A DNA stretch of 22,358 bases from JBKHBQ01 sp046542305 (lineage in GTDB: Bacteria; Bacteroidota; Bacteroidia; Bacteroidales; 4484-276). This document shows positions 14,095 to 20,642 of the stretch, in pieces (the first letter of the stretch is position 1; each line of letters starts with the position of its first letter). The position numbers and the translations under genes were made by a program. The notes under the pieces were generated by a model. It worked only from the letters and a program-made list of their open reading frames with translations, ran no database searches and was not told where the DNA came from. The stretch spans positions 1 to 22,358 of the forward strand of contig JBKHBQ010000032.1 of the NCBI GenBank assembly GCA_046542305.1, written 5' to 3'.

Positions 14095-15411
14095 ATGGCT
14101 GGACTAAAAGAAAAACTGTACGACAAAATTCAACAGCATCGCCCGCGCACACAGCGCCTGATTGAAGAATACGGCGATGTGGTGGTTGATAAAATAACAA
14201 TTGGCCAGGTAATTGGCGGAATGCGGGGGCTCAAGAGCCTGGTTACCGATATCTCTTACCTCGATCCAAACGAGGGCATCAGGTATCGCGGCTATACCCT
14301 GCCCGAAGTGTTCGAAAAACTTCCCAAACCAAAAGGCGCCGAAATGCCTTTTGTCGAGGGGTTGGTTTACCTGTTGCTTACCGGCGACATTCCCACCGAA
14401 AACGAAGTGGCTGATGTGGTGGATGAGTTCAGGAAGAGAAGGATCGTGCCGCGGTATGTATACGAAGTTATCGATGCCTTCCCATGTTGCAGCCATCCCA
14501 TGGCCATATTTGCCAACGCCATCCTGACGATGCATCGCGAATCGTTTTTTGCCAAAAAATATGCAGCCGGCATCAACAAAATGGACCACTGGGATCCGAT
14601 GTACGAAGATTCGCTGAACCTGCTGGCCAAGCTTCCGGAAATCGCTTCTTATATTTACGCCAAGCTTTACCGCGATGGCAAGCGCATACAATCCGATCCG
14701 AGGCTTGATATCGGCGCCGACTTTGCCCATATGATGATGAAGCCCAAACCCTATGATGATGTGGCTCGTTTACACTTTATCATTCACAGCGATCATGAAA
14801 GCGGAAATGTGAGCGCACACACCGGCCACCTGGTTGCCAGCACACTGGCCGATATTTACCAGGCCATCGCTGCCATGATCAATGGTTTGGCCGGGCCTTT
14901 GCACGGACTTGCCAACCAGGAAGTATTGCGATGGCTTCAGGATGTAAAGGACAAGATGGGTGATGAAATTCCCACAGAAGACGAAATGAAGCAATTTGTC
15001 TGGGATACCCTCAACTCCGGGCAGGTAATTCCGGGATACGGGCACGCGGTATTGCGCAAAACCGACCCGCGTTATACCATTCAGCGCGAATTCTGCCTGA
15101 AGCATATGCCCGACGACCCGCTCTTTAAATATGTAAATCTGCTTTACAAAGTAGTGCCTCCGATTCTTAAGGAGCAGGGCAAGGCCAAGAACCCGTGGCC
15201 AAACCTCGACGCACAAACCGGTGTGATCCAGTGGCATTATGGCGTTACAGAGTATGATTTCTATACCGTGCTGTTCGGTATTGGCAGGTCCATAGGTATT
15301 GCCGCCAACATTATATGGGACCGCGCCTTGCTTTATCCGCTGGAGCGACCCAAATCAATCACCACCGACATGCTGGAAGAAATTGCAGGCATTAAGAAAA
15401 AACAGGAATAG
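14095..15411 (+). CDS. gltA: Citrate synthase, eukaryotic (mitochondrial) type
   Basis: Condenses acetyl-CoA and oxaloacetate to citrate. The 438-residue protein is of the mitochondrial-type family: HSDHESGNVSAHTGHLV, NGLAGPLHGLANQEVLRW, SGQVIPGYGHAVLRKTDPRY, EQGKAKNPWPNLDAQTG. The catalytic triad is H270, H317 and D372. The frame can be extended to a TTG at 14038, but those codons fall in the intergenic repeat, and MAGLKEKLYDKI at ATG 14095 is the sensible start. It follows icd on the same strand. An intrinsic terminator at 15440 closes the pair. Citrate synthases of this type are known from Bacteroidota and from some delta-proteobacteria such as Geobacter. Confidence 0.97.
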   Translation: MAGLKEKLYDKIQQHRPRTQRLIEEYGDVVVDKITIGQVIGGMRGLKSLVTDISYLDPNEGIRYRGYTLPEVFEKLPKPKGAEMPFVEGLVYLLLTGDIPTENEVADVVDEFRKRRIVPRYVYEVIDAFPCCSHPMAIFANAILTMHRESFFAKKYAAGINKMDHWDPMYEDSLNLLAKLPEIASYIYAKLYRDGKRIQSDPRLDIGADFAHMMMKPKPYDDVARLHFIIHSDHESGNVSAHTGHLVASTLADIYQAIAAMINGLAGPLHGLANQEVLRWLQDVKDKMGDEIPTEDEMKQFVWDTLNSGQVIPGYGHAVLRKTDPRYTIQREFCLKHMPDDPLFKYVNLLYKVVPPILKEQGKAKNPWPNLDAQTGVIQWHYGVTEYDFYTVLFGIGRSIGIAANIIWDRALLYPLERPKSITTDMLEEIAGIKKKQE

Positions 15412-15439
15412 TTCTTTGTTGATTCTGTTTAAAAGCATC

Positions 15440-15469
15440 AGGGTTCTGAGATTTCGGAACCCTTTTTTT
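15440..15469 (+). terminator. Intrinsic terminator after citrate synthase
   Basis: AGGGTTCTGA (15440-15449) pairs with TCGGAACCCT (15454-15463), ten pairs with one G-T wobble and a GATT loop, followed by a run of seven T. This separates the icd-gltA unit from yjbQ. Confidence 0.85.
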
Positions 15470-15491
15470 GATTAATCCAAAAACACTTATC

Positions 15492-15902
15492 ATGACCGAA
15501 CAATATGAAATTTCGTTGCCATCGTTCCCCAGGGGAATTCATCTGGTGACAAACGAAATCGAACGTCACCTGAAAAACCTTCCGCAAAAAGGTTTGCTTA
15601 ACATCTTTATCAAACATACCTCCGCCGGGCTGGCCATCAACGAAAATGCCGATCCTACCGTCAGAACCGACCTGGAAAAATACCTTGACCGGTACATTCC
15701 CGAAAACGAACCCTACTACCGACATACCATGGAAGGCCCTGATGATATGCCGGCGCACATCAAGTCGGTTTTTACCGGAAATTCTGTTATTGTGCCCATT
15801 TCCGGCGGCCGGCTCAACCTGGGCACCTGGCAGGGGATTTATCTTTGCGAATTCAGAAACCATGGCGGCAGCAGGAAACTGGTGCTGACGGTGATCAGCT
15901 AA
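15492..15902 (+). CDS. YjbQ family protein (UPF0047)
   Basis: A 136-residue YjbQ/UPF0047 member. Signatures: FIKHTSAGLAINENADP, HTMEGPDDMPAHIKS and LGTWQGIYLCEFR. Some members are reported to have weak thiamine-phosphate synthase activity; the true role is unsettled. ATG 15492 (MTEQYEISL) is chosen over an upstream in-frame ATT at 15468, which lies in the preceding terminator. The short gap after that terminator shows no promoter box, so either readthrough or an unrecognised promoter drives it. Confidence 0.92.
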   Translation: MTEQYEISLPSFPRGIHLVTNEIERHLKNLPQKGLLNIFIKHTSAGLAINENADPTVRTDLEKYLDRYIPENEPYYRHTMEGPDDMPAHIKSVFTGNSVIVPISGGRLNLGTWQGIYLCEFRNHGGSRKLVLTVIS

Positions 15903-15934
15903 AAAAAAATGCCCTCCGGATCTGGAAGGCATTT
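15902..15934 (-). terminator. Terminator of the T9SS cargo gene (possibly bidirectional)
   Basis: AAATGCCCTCC (15907-15917) pairs with GGAAGGCATTT (15924-15934) with one mismatch and a six-base loop. On the minus strand it is followed by a run of nine T, so it fits best as the end of the secreted-protein gene whose stop is at 15957. On the + strand it closes yjbQ with only a short T run. Confidence 0.7.
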
Positions 15935-15956
15935 CGGTATTTTGCAATGATGCGCT

Positions 15957-16808
15957 TTATTTCACGATAAAGGTTCTTGATGTTGAAATCCCGTCGGAAG
16001 GAGTCAGCATGTACAGATATGTGCCGGGTTGCAGATTGCTGATGTTAAGCCTTATCTCGTTTTGCCCGGTGGTAAAGGTTTCTGCGTTACGTTTGAGGAC
16101 CATGCGTCCCTGCAGGTCGAACACCGTCAGCGACAGCGCATCCGGTTCTTTAAGTTCGAAAGGAATATTCAGCTCAGTGCTGGCCGGGCTTGGGTAGGCA
16201 TTGCCGATGTTACCCAAAACAGGACTTACTTCCCCGATGCCTGTGCTGCCACTCAGCTCAAGGTCATCCACCACAAAGCTGGTTCCTACGTTGGCGTAAC
16301 CATCATCATTCCCTGCAACAAATGTGATGAAGCAGGAATCGGGTTCCAAGGTGCCCTCATAATAAATATTGATGTTGAACGGGACAAAATCCTCCTGGGT
16401 CTGAGCAAAAAAGCCCGCACCGGCACCCACGATGTTTTCGTTATCGATATACATACCCACCACCATGTACAGGGTATCGCCCGACACGGGACTACCTTTA
16501 ACATATCCGCTCAGTTTACCGTATTTCTGGTCCACGGCAAAAGGATCGCTGAAAAGAGATGGCGCTGGTACAGCACCACCTAAATCAACAGGGCTGAATT
16601 CCGCGGCATAACTGCCATCATATCCGGGAACCTGTAGGATATTCGAAAAAGCTGAACTGTTCATTGGAGCTGCCCAGCCTACAGGTTCCTCACCGCCCTG
16701 CATGTTGGTTTCCCATTCTTCGAAGCTTCCGTTGGGTACATTTTGCGCGATCATTGTTCCTGAAAACAGAAACGATATCGCCAGAAAAAAATTTGTGAAC
16801 ATTTTCAT
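15957..16808 (-). CDS. Secreted protein with type IX secretion C-terminal sorting domain
   Basis: A 283-residue exported protein of unknown function. The N-terminus is a signal peptide (MKMFTNFFLAISFLFSG, probable cleavage after MIA). The body starts with PNGSFEEWE and PVGWAAP, a pattern seen in secreted Bacteroidota beta-sandwich proteins with possible carbohydrate-binding folds, and is rich in aromatic and acidic residues. The last ~85 residues form a Por/T9SS type A sorting domain (AYPSPASTELNIPF, LTVFDLQGRMVLKR, LNISNLQPGTYLYML, RTFIVK). It is therefore predicted to cross the outer membrane by T9SS and be anchored or released. ATG 16808 is preferred over an upstream in-frame codon because it begins the signal peptide. 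It has its own promoter box and terminator. Confidence 0.9.
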   Translation of the reverse strand: MKMFTNFFLAISFLFSGTMIAQNVPNGSFEEWETNMQGGEEPVGWAAPMNSSAFSNILQVPGYDGSYAAEFSPVDLGGAVPAPSLFSDPFAVDQKYGKLSGYVKGSPVSGDTLYMVVGMYIDNENIVGAGAGFFAQTQEDFVPFNINIYYEGTLEPDSCFITFVAGNDDGYANVGTSFVVDDLELSGSTGIGEVSPVLGNIGNAYPSPASTELNIPFELKEPDALSLTVFDLQGRMVLKRNAETFTTGQNEIRLNISNLQPGTYLYMLTPSDGISTSRTFIVK

Positions 16809-16859
16809 AGTTCCATGAATTTTTGAATTAAAAAAAAATTGATTTCCATTGTCAACCCA

Positions 16860-16867
16860 CAAATGTA
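16860..16867 (-). promoter_or_regulatory. Putative -7 box for the T9SS cargo gene
   Basis: On the minus strand this reads TACATTTG, an exact TAnnTTTG match, 52-59 bp upstream of the ATG at 16808. It shows that the gene can be transcribed apart from the meaB-acpH operon upstream. Confidence 0.5.
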
Positions 16868-16911
16868 TGGATTTCCTGCCCCTAAATGAAATCCTTTAGA
16901 ATTTTTATAAG

Positions 16912-17502
16912 TTATGTTGGGGTGTTTTTAAGGAAATCAATCGATTCGCAGATCAGTACGGGAAAGAAATTGCGGAAATCGGTTTCCAGCTCCTCATAAT
17001 GGAGCTGCAGTTCATCCAGGCCGGTCTCAATGCCCGAAACGAATTTGGTGCGCCGCGACATGCCCTGCAGCGCCAGCCCGATGTTTTCGGCTTTGGCATA
17101 GGATGCCAGCCAGTTGCCTGCGGCCATCATCGGAAGGATTTTCTTCATGCGCGCCGGCATGATGACATAATATCTGAAAAGCCTCCGGTAGGCGTTCCGG
17201 GTAAACGACAGCAGATCGTGATCAGCGTAATTCTCCCAGTTGGCAGCAAGGAAATGATCGTAGTACATATCCACGATCACGCCGGCATACTTGCGGTACC
17301 TGTCGCGGATGCGCGACTTGCTGCGTTCCACCACAGGATGGTTGTCGGTGAAGGTATCGATGTGACGATGAAGTTTAATGCCTTTCATTATCTCCGGCGA
17401 AAATCGCTGCAACTGCTGTCCTTTAACGGCATCGGCGATAAAATTGCCTACCATTACTTCCTCGTTATCAAATGAAAGGTAAAGGTGGGCAAGGTAGTTC
17501 AT
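16912..17502 (-). CDS. Acyl carrier protein phosphodiesterase homologue (AcpH/DUF479)
   Basis: A 196-residue protein of the AcpH family, which removes 4'-phosphopantetheine from acyl carrier protein in E. coli and belongs to the HD-like phosphodiesterases. The family's opening MNYLAHLYLS, MVGNFIADAVKG (D24), LHRHIDTFTDNHP (H45, H47, D49) and DMYYDHFLA are present. Homologues outside gamma-proteobacteria are only annotated by similarity, so the substrate is unproven. It begins 19 bp after the meaB stop and is probably cotranscribed with it, with no obvious functional tie. Confidence 0.85.
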   Translation of the reverse strand: MNYLAHLYLSFDNEEVMVGNFIADAVKGQQLQRFSPEIMKGIKLHRHIDTFTDNHPVVERSKSRIRDRYRKYAGVIVDMYYDHFLAANWENYADHDLLSFTRNAYRRLFRYYVIMPARMKKILPMMAAGNWLASYAKAENIGLALQGMSRRTKFVSGIETGLDELQLHYEELETDFRNFFPVLICESIDFLKNTPT

Positions 17503-17521
17503 GTGGATGGATTGGGGGTGA

Positions 17522-18625
17522 TTACTGGTTTTTTTTGGCTTTGAAATAAATTTCCATCAGCTTATTTGCAGCCACATAGGAGCTGATGTGATCGTTCATC
17601 AGGTCGTCCTTAATGCCGGGCAATGCTTCACGTACTTGTTCATGCCCGTAAAAATCGCTGCGCAGTCCTTCGTTGATGGTGTCGAACATGATGAGTTGCT
17701 TCTGCTCCTGACGCTTTCTGTGAAAATATCCGTTCGACTTAGTAAAAGTTTCATATTCCCTCACGGTTTCCCACACTTCTTTTATGCCGTCGCCACGTGC
17801 TGCCGAGCAGGTACCCACCTGTGGTATCCACCCCGATTCGGTGGGCGGAAAGAGGTGGAGAGCGTTTTTGTATTCGGCTTTGGCGCGGTTGGCCGCCTTC
17901 TTGTTTTCGCCGTCGGCCTTATTGATAAAGATGGCGTCGGCCATTTCCATGATGCCGCGCTTGATGCCCTGCAGCTCGTCGCCGGCGCCTGCAAGCATGA
18001 GCAACAGGAAGAAATCCACCATGGAGTGCACGGCCGTTTCCGACTGCCCCACGCCCACGGTTTCCACAAAGATTACATCATAGCCTGCGGCCTCGCACAG
18101 AATGATTGATTCCTTGGTTTTACGTGCCACCCCACCCAGCGAGCCCGCCGATGGCGACGGTCGGATGAAGGCGTTCTCATCTGTCGAGAGGGATTCCATA
18201 CGGGTTTTGTCGCCCAGTATGCTGCCCTTGGTGCGGCTGCTGCTGGGGTCGATGGCTAGCACGGCCAGCTTAAGACCCGTGGAGGTAAGTTGCTTACCCA
18301 GCGCTTCGATAAAAGTGCTTTTGCCTACTCCCGGAACTCCGGTGATACCGATTCGAAGAGATTTTCCTGAATGCGGCAGGCATTTTTCAATCACCTCCTG
18401 GGCCACCTTATGATGCAGGCGGTTGGTACTTTCCACCAGTGTAATGGCCTTGCTCAGGATAATCCTGTTCCCCGCCAGAACGCCCTGAACGTATTCATCA
18501 GGTTTTAACAGGGTGCGCTTCGCCTTTTTAAAACGTTCAACAGCCGAAGCACTCACCTGTTCAGGCTGTTCAATCCCTTTATTCACATGCAGGGCAGAAT
18601 CGCGATGTTGATCTTCCGTTTCCAT
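17522..18625 (-). CDS. meaB: MeaB/ArgK-type GTPase (methylmalonyl-CoA mutase chaperone)
   Basis: A G3E-family P-loop GTPase of 367 residues. MeaB protects and reloads the B12-dependent methylmalonyl-CoA mutase; older annotations call it LAO/AO transport kinase ArgK. Motifs: Walker A GVPGVGKS (96-103), IDPSSSRTKGSILGDKTRM, FVETVGVGQSE, and NKAD for guanine specificity. ATG 18625 is chosen: the in-frame TTG at 18646 lies within the -7 box at 18644-18651. The mutase genes usually found next to meaB are not in this window. The AcpH homologue follows 19 bp downstream. Confidence 0.93.
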   Translation of the reverse strand: METEDQHRDSALHVNKGIEQPEQVSASAVERFKKAKRTLLKPDEYVQGVLAGNRIILSKAITLVESTNRLHHKVAQEVIEKCLPHSGKSLRIGITGVPGVGKSTFIEALGKQLTSTGLKLAVLAIDPSSSRTKGSILGDKTRMESLSTDENAFIRPSPSAGSLGGVARKTKESIILCEAAGYDVIFVETVGVGQSETAVHSMVDFFLLLMLAGAGDELQGIKRGIMEMADAIFINKADGENKKAANRAKAEYKNALHLFPPTESGWIPQVGTCSAARGDGIKEVWETVREYETFTKSNGYFHRKRQEQKQLIMFDTINEGLRSDFYGHEQVREALPGIKDDLMNDHISSYVAANKLMEIYFKAKKNQ

Positions 18626-18643
18626 GAAAAATACTTTTGGATG

Positions 18644-18651
18644 CAAAGTTA
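18644..18651 (-). promoter_or_regulatory. Putative -7 box for the meaB-acpH operon
   Basis: On the minus strand this reads TAACTTTG, an exact TAnnTTTG match, 18 bp upstream of the meaB ATG at 18625. It decides the start codon, since an upstream TTG start would lie inside it. Confidence 0.5.
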
Positions 18652-18766
18652 GCCTTATTCATCATAACAGTTTTCCGGATGATTGGTTGTTTGAAGTTGT
18701 TCTGACAGGCATCTGCTAAAAAAACCCTAGCAAATCACAAAAATGTCTGGCGGATTAAAATATTTG

Positions 18767-18774
18767 TATTTTTG
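18767..18774 (+). promoter_or_regulatory. Putative -7 box for the trp leader and trpB2 transcript
   Basis: TATTTTTG matches TAnnTTTG and lies 24 bp before the leader-peptide ATG, giving a start near 18780. No strong -33 TTG is seen at the ideal distance. Confidence 0.5.
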
Positions 18775-18798
18775 TCGGCAACAATACAGAGCAAACTG

Positions 18799-18879
18799 AT
18801 GCATAATCTGATGAACATAGCAACCTGGTGGTGGCGCTTCCAAAACGGAGACGCTGTATGCTGCCATTGCGTGATTTGA
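18799..18879 (+). CDS. Trp leader peptide (26 residues, three consecutive Trp codons)
   Basis: A short ORF too small for ordinary gene calls: ATG at 18799 (or internal ATG at 18811), stop TGA at 18877-18879. It begins MHNLMNIAT, has tryptophans at residues 10-12 (TGG TGG TGG, 18826-18834) and ends GDAVCCHCVI. Tryptophan is rare, so WWW in a tiny ORF just upstream of a tryptophan synthase gene and a terminator is the hallmark of an attenuation leader peptide. A ribosome would stall here when charged tRNA-Trp is short. The Cys-rich end coincides with the antiterminator arm and is probably dictated by RNA pairing rather than peptide function. No strong ribosome binding site is visible, as is normal in this phylum. 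Confidence 0.88.
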   Translation: MHNLMNIATWWWRFQNGDAVCCHCVI

Positions 18880-18945
18880 TCAGGTTAGGATAAAAATAAT
18901 CAATCGAAAAAGAGGCATGTCGTACAGCGACATGCCTCTTTTTTT
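18834..18945 (+). promoter_or_regulatory. Trp attenuator RNA: pause hairpin, antiterminator and terminator
   Basis: Three alternative structures can be drawn by hand. (1:2) 18834-18841 pairs with 18847-18854 (GCG/CGC and TTCC/GGAG around one mismatch, loop AAAAC); its 5' arm begins in the third Trp codon. (2:3) 18852-18860 pairs with 18921-18929 (nine pairs, one wobble), then a 1x3 internal loop, then TGCC 18862-18865 with GGCA 18914-18917. (3:4) the terminator, 18907-18922 with 18928-18943. Helix 2:3 uses both the 5' arm and the loop/3' arm of the terminator, so the two exclude each other. Stalling at the Trp codons would cover strand 1 and free strand 2 (readthrough); a ribosome reaching the stop would cover strand 2 (termination). 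Confidence 0.85.
18907..18945 (+). terminator. Attenuator terminator in front of trpB2
   Basis: A 16-bp perfect stem, including GAGGCATGTCG (18912-18922) with CGACATGCCTC (18928-18938) and flanking A5/T5, around a TACAG loop, ending in a run of seven T. It lies 28 bp before the trpB2 ATG with no full gene upstream on this strand, so it can only regulate the leader transcript. Confidence 0.92.
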
Positions 18946-18972
18946 ATGTCTAATTTTTAAAAACAAATTCAA

Positions 18973-20337
18973 ATGAAACACACGCGAAAGTTTTACCTGA
19001 ACGAGAAAGAGATGCCCACCCAATGGTATAATGTACATGCCGACATGCCCAACAAAACCATGCCGCCGCTGCATCCGGGCACCCGGCAGCCCATTGGCCT
19101 GGACGATCTCGCCGCACTTTTCCCGATGGAACTTATTAAACAGGAAGTGTCGATGGAACGCTTTATCGAAATCCCCGAAGAGGTTCAGGACATTTACAAA
19201 ATCTGGAGGCCTTCGCCGTTGATCCGGGCCCGCAACCTGGAAAAGCTGCTCGATACCCCGGCAAAGATCTATTACAAGAACGAAAGTGTAAGCCCTCCCG
19301 GTTCGCACAAGCCCAATACTGCAGTTCCGCAGGCTTATTATAACTATAAGGAGGGCGTAAAAAAGATCACCACCGAAACCGGCGCCGGGCAGTGGGGCAG
19401 TGCCCTGGCCTTTGCTGCCCGATTTTTTGACATCAAAATTCAGGTGTTTATGGTAAAGGTAAGTTTCAACCAGAAACCCTACCGCAAATCGATGATGAAC
19501 ACCTGGGGGGCCGAAGTGCTGGCTTCGCCGAGTACGCTCACCGAGTCGGGCCGCAAAATGCTGGCGCTGGATGCCGATTCGCCGGGCAGCCTGGGCATTG
19601 CCATCTCGGAAGCTGTGGAAATGGCCGTAAAAAATCCGGATACCAGGTATTCGCTGGGCAGCGTATTAAATCATGTGCTGTTGCATCAGACCATTATCGG
19701 CGAGGAAGCCATCAAACAGATGGAAATGGCCGAAGATTATCCCGACATTGTGATTGGGTGTTTCGGCGGGGGATCGAATTTTGCCGGAATTACCTTTCCG
19801 TTTCTGCGGGGCAATCTAACGGCGGGAAACAAAACCCGCTTCATTGCCGTGGAACCGGCTTCCTGTCCGAAACTCACCCGTGGTGAATTCAGATACGATT
19901 TCGGCGATACTGTTGGTCACACGCCACTCATCCCGATGTATACCCTCGGCCACGACTTTATCCCGCCAAGCATCCATGCCGGCGGACTAAGGTACCACGG
20001 TGCGGGGGCTATCGTGAGCCAGTTGCTGAAAGACGGACTCATCGAAGCACAGGCCGTAAAGCAACTCGAAAGTTTCGATGCAGGCGTTAAGTTTGCCCGT
20101 TCCGAAGGCATCATCCCTGCACCCGAATCCACACATGCCATTGCGCAGGTGGTTAAGGAAGCCATACGATGCCGTGAGGAAGGTGTTTCGAAAACCATCC
20201 TTTTCAACCTTTCAGGACACGGATTGATTGACCTGGGTGCCTACGATCAATACTTTGCCGGAATGCTGGACGATTACGAAACCAGCGATGCCGACATCAG
20301 TAAAAGCCTTGCCGGCCTGATGCCTGTCGGGGTTTGA
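18973..20337 (+). CDS. trpB2: Stand-alone tryptophan synthase beta chain, TrpB2 type
   Basis: A PLP enzyme predicted to make tryptophan from indole and serine. At 454 residues it is longer than TrpB1 (about 400) and fits the TrpB2 group, with the N-terminal extension and group-specific motifs. The PLP lysine is K113 in PPGSHKPNTA (TrpB1 has GAHK), the catalytic glutamate is E135 in TETGAGQWGSALA, and the phosphate-binding loop is GCFGGGSNFAG (265-269). No trpA or other trp gene adjoins it, and a terminator at 20371 makes it monocistronic. TrpB2 proteins generally do not form the TrpA complex well, and indole salvage is a proposed role. The attenuator upstream ties its expression to tryptophan supply. 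Confidence 0.95.
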   Translation: MKHTRKFYLNEKEMPTQWYNVHADMPNKTMPPLHPGTRQPIGLDDLAALFPMELIKQEVSMERFIEIPEEVQDIYKIWRPSPLIRARNLEKLLDTPAKIYYKNESVSPPGSHKPNTAVPQAYYNYKEGVKKITTETGAGQWGSALAFAARFFDIKIQVFMVKVSFNQKPYRKSMMNTWGAEVLASPSTLTESGRKMLALDADSPGSLGIAISEAVEMAVKNPDTRYSLGSVLNHVLLHQTIIGEEAIKQMEMAEDYPDIVIGCFGGGSNFAGITFPFLRGNLTAGNKTRFIAVEPASCPKLTRGEFRYDFGDTVGHTPLIPMYTLGHDFIPPSIHAGGLRYHGAGAIVSQLLKDGLIEAQAVKQLESFDAGVKFARSEGIIPAPESTHAIAQVVKEAIRCREEGVSKTILFNLSGHGLIDLGAYDQYFAGMLDDYETSDADISKSLAGLMPVGV

Positions 20338-20370
20338 AGGAATAATCATGTAATCTTTGAGTGTATATGA

Positions 20371-20405
20371 AAAGCCGGCTTCGATGGGGCCGGCTTTCCT
20401 CTTTT
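20371..20405 (+). terminator. Intrinsic terminator after trpB2
   Basis: AAAGCCGGC (20371-20379) pairs with GCCGGCTTT (20389-20397), nine pairs with a nine-base loop, followed by a CCTCTTTTT T-rich run. It closes the single-gene trpB2 unit. Confidence 0.8.
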
Positions 20406-20642
20406 TATTCAAGGCTTGTAATTATTTAGGTGAAAATTGGCATCAACACATTGTTATACACTAAATGCTTTTTTTTGATTTCAGATTGAAGATTAATAAT
20501 TTACGATTTCAGATATTGCAAACTGAGTATCTCCCACTTTCGGATTCTTTTACAAGCCTGCGTTTAAAACCTTCTGAAAAAATGCCTGTGCTTTTTAATT
20601 GCTTTTAATTGTGCTTTCATGATAGTTGACTTTTTTGCAGTG
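20406..20642. other. AT-rich intergenic stretch with short direct repeats
   Basis: With the terminator this is a 305-bp gene-free gap between the convergent trpB2 and acyltransferase genes. GATTTCAGAT occurs at 20477-20486 and again at 20505-20514, and related GCTTTTAATTG units occur around 20588-20612. I see no ORF, tRNA or convincing hairpin with a T tract for the minus-strand gene. Similar ATTTCAGATT-like low-complexity patches are, from memory, common between Bacteroidota genes. Confidence 0.5.

Noticed and set aside
18859..18870. CCHC cluster of the leader peptide as a zinc-binding motif
   Set aside because: The codons coincide with the antiterminator strand, the peptide is only 26 residues, and RNA pairing constraints explain the composition better.
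18880..19308. 142-residue minus-strand ORF opposite the start of trpB2
   Set aside because: It is the antisense shadow of trpB2 and runs through the attenuator terminator; the translation has no recognisable domain.
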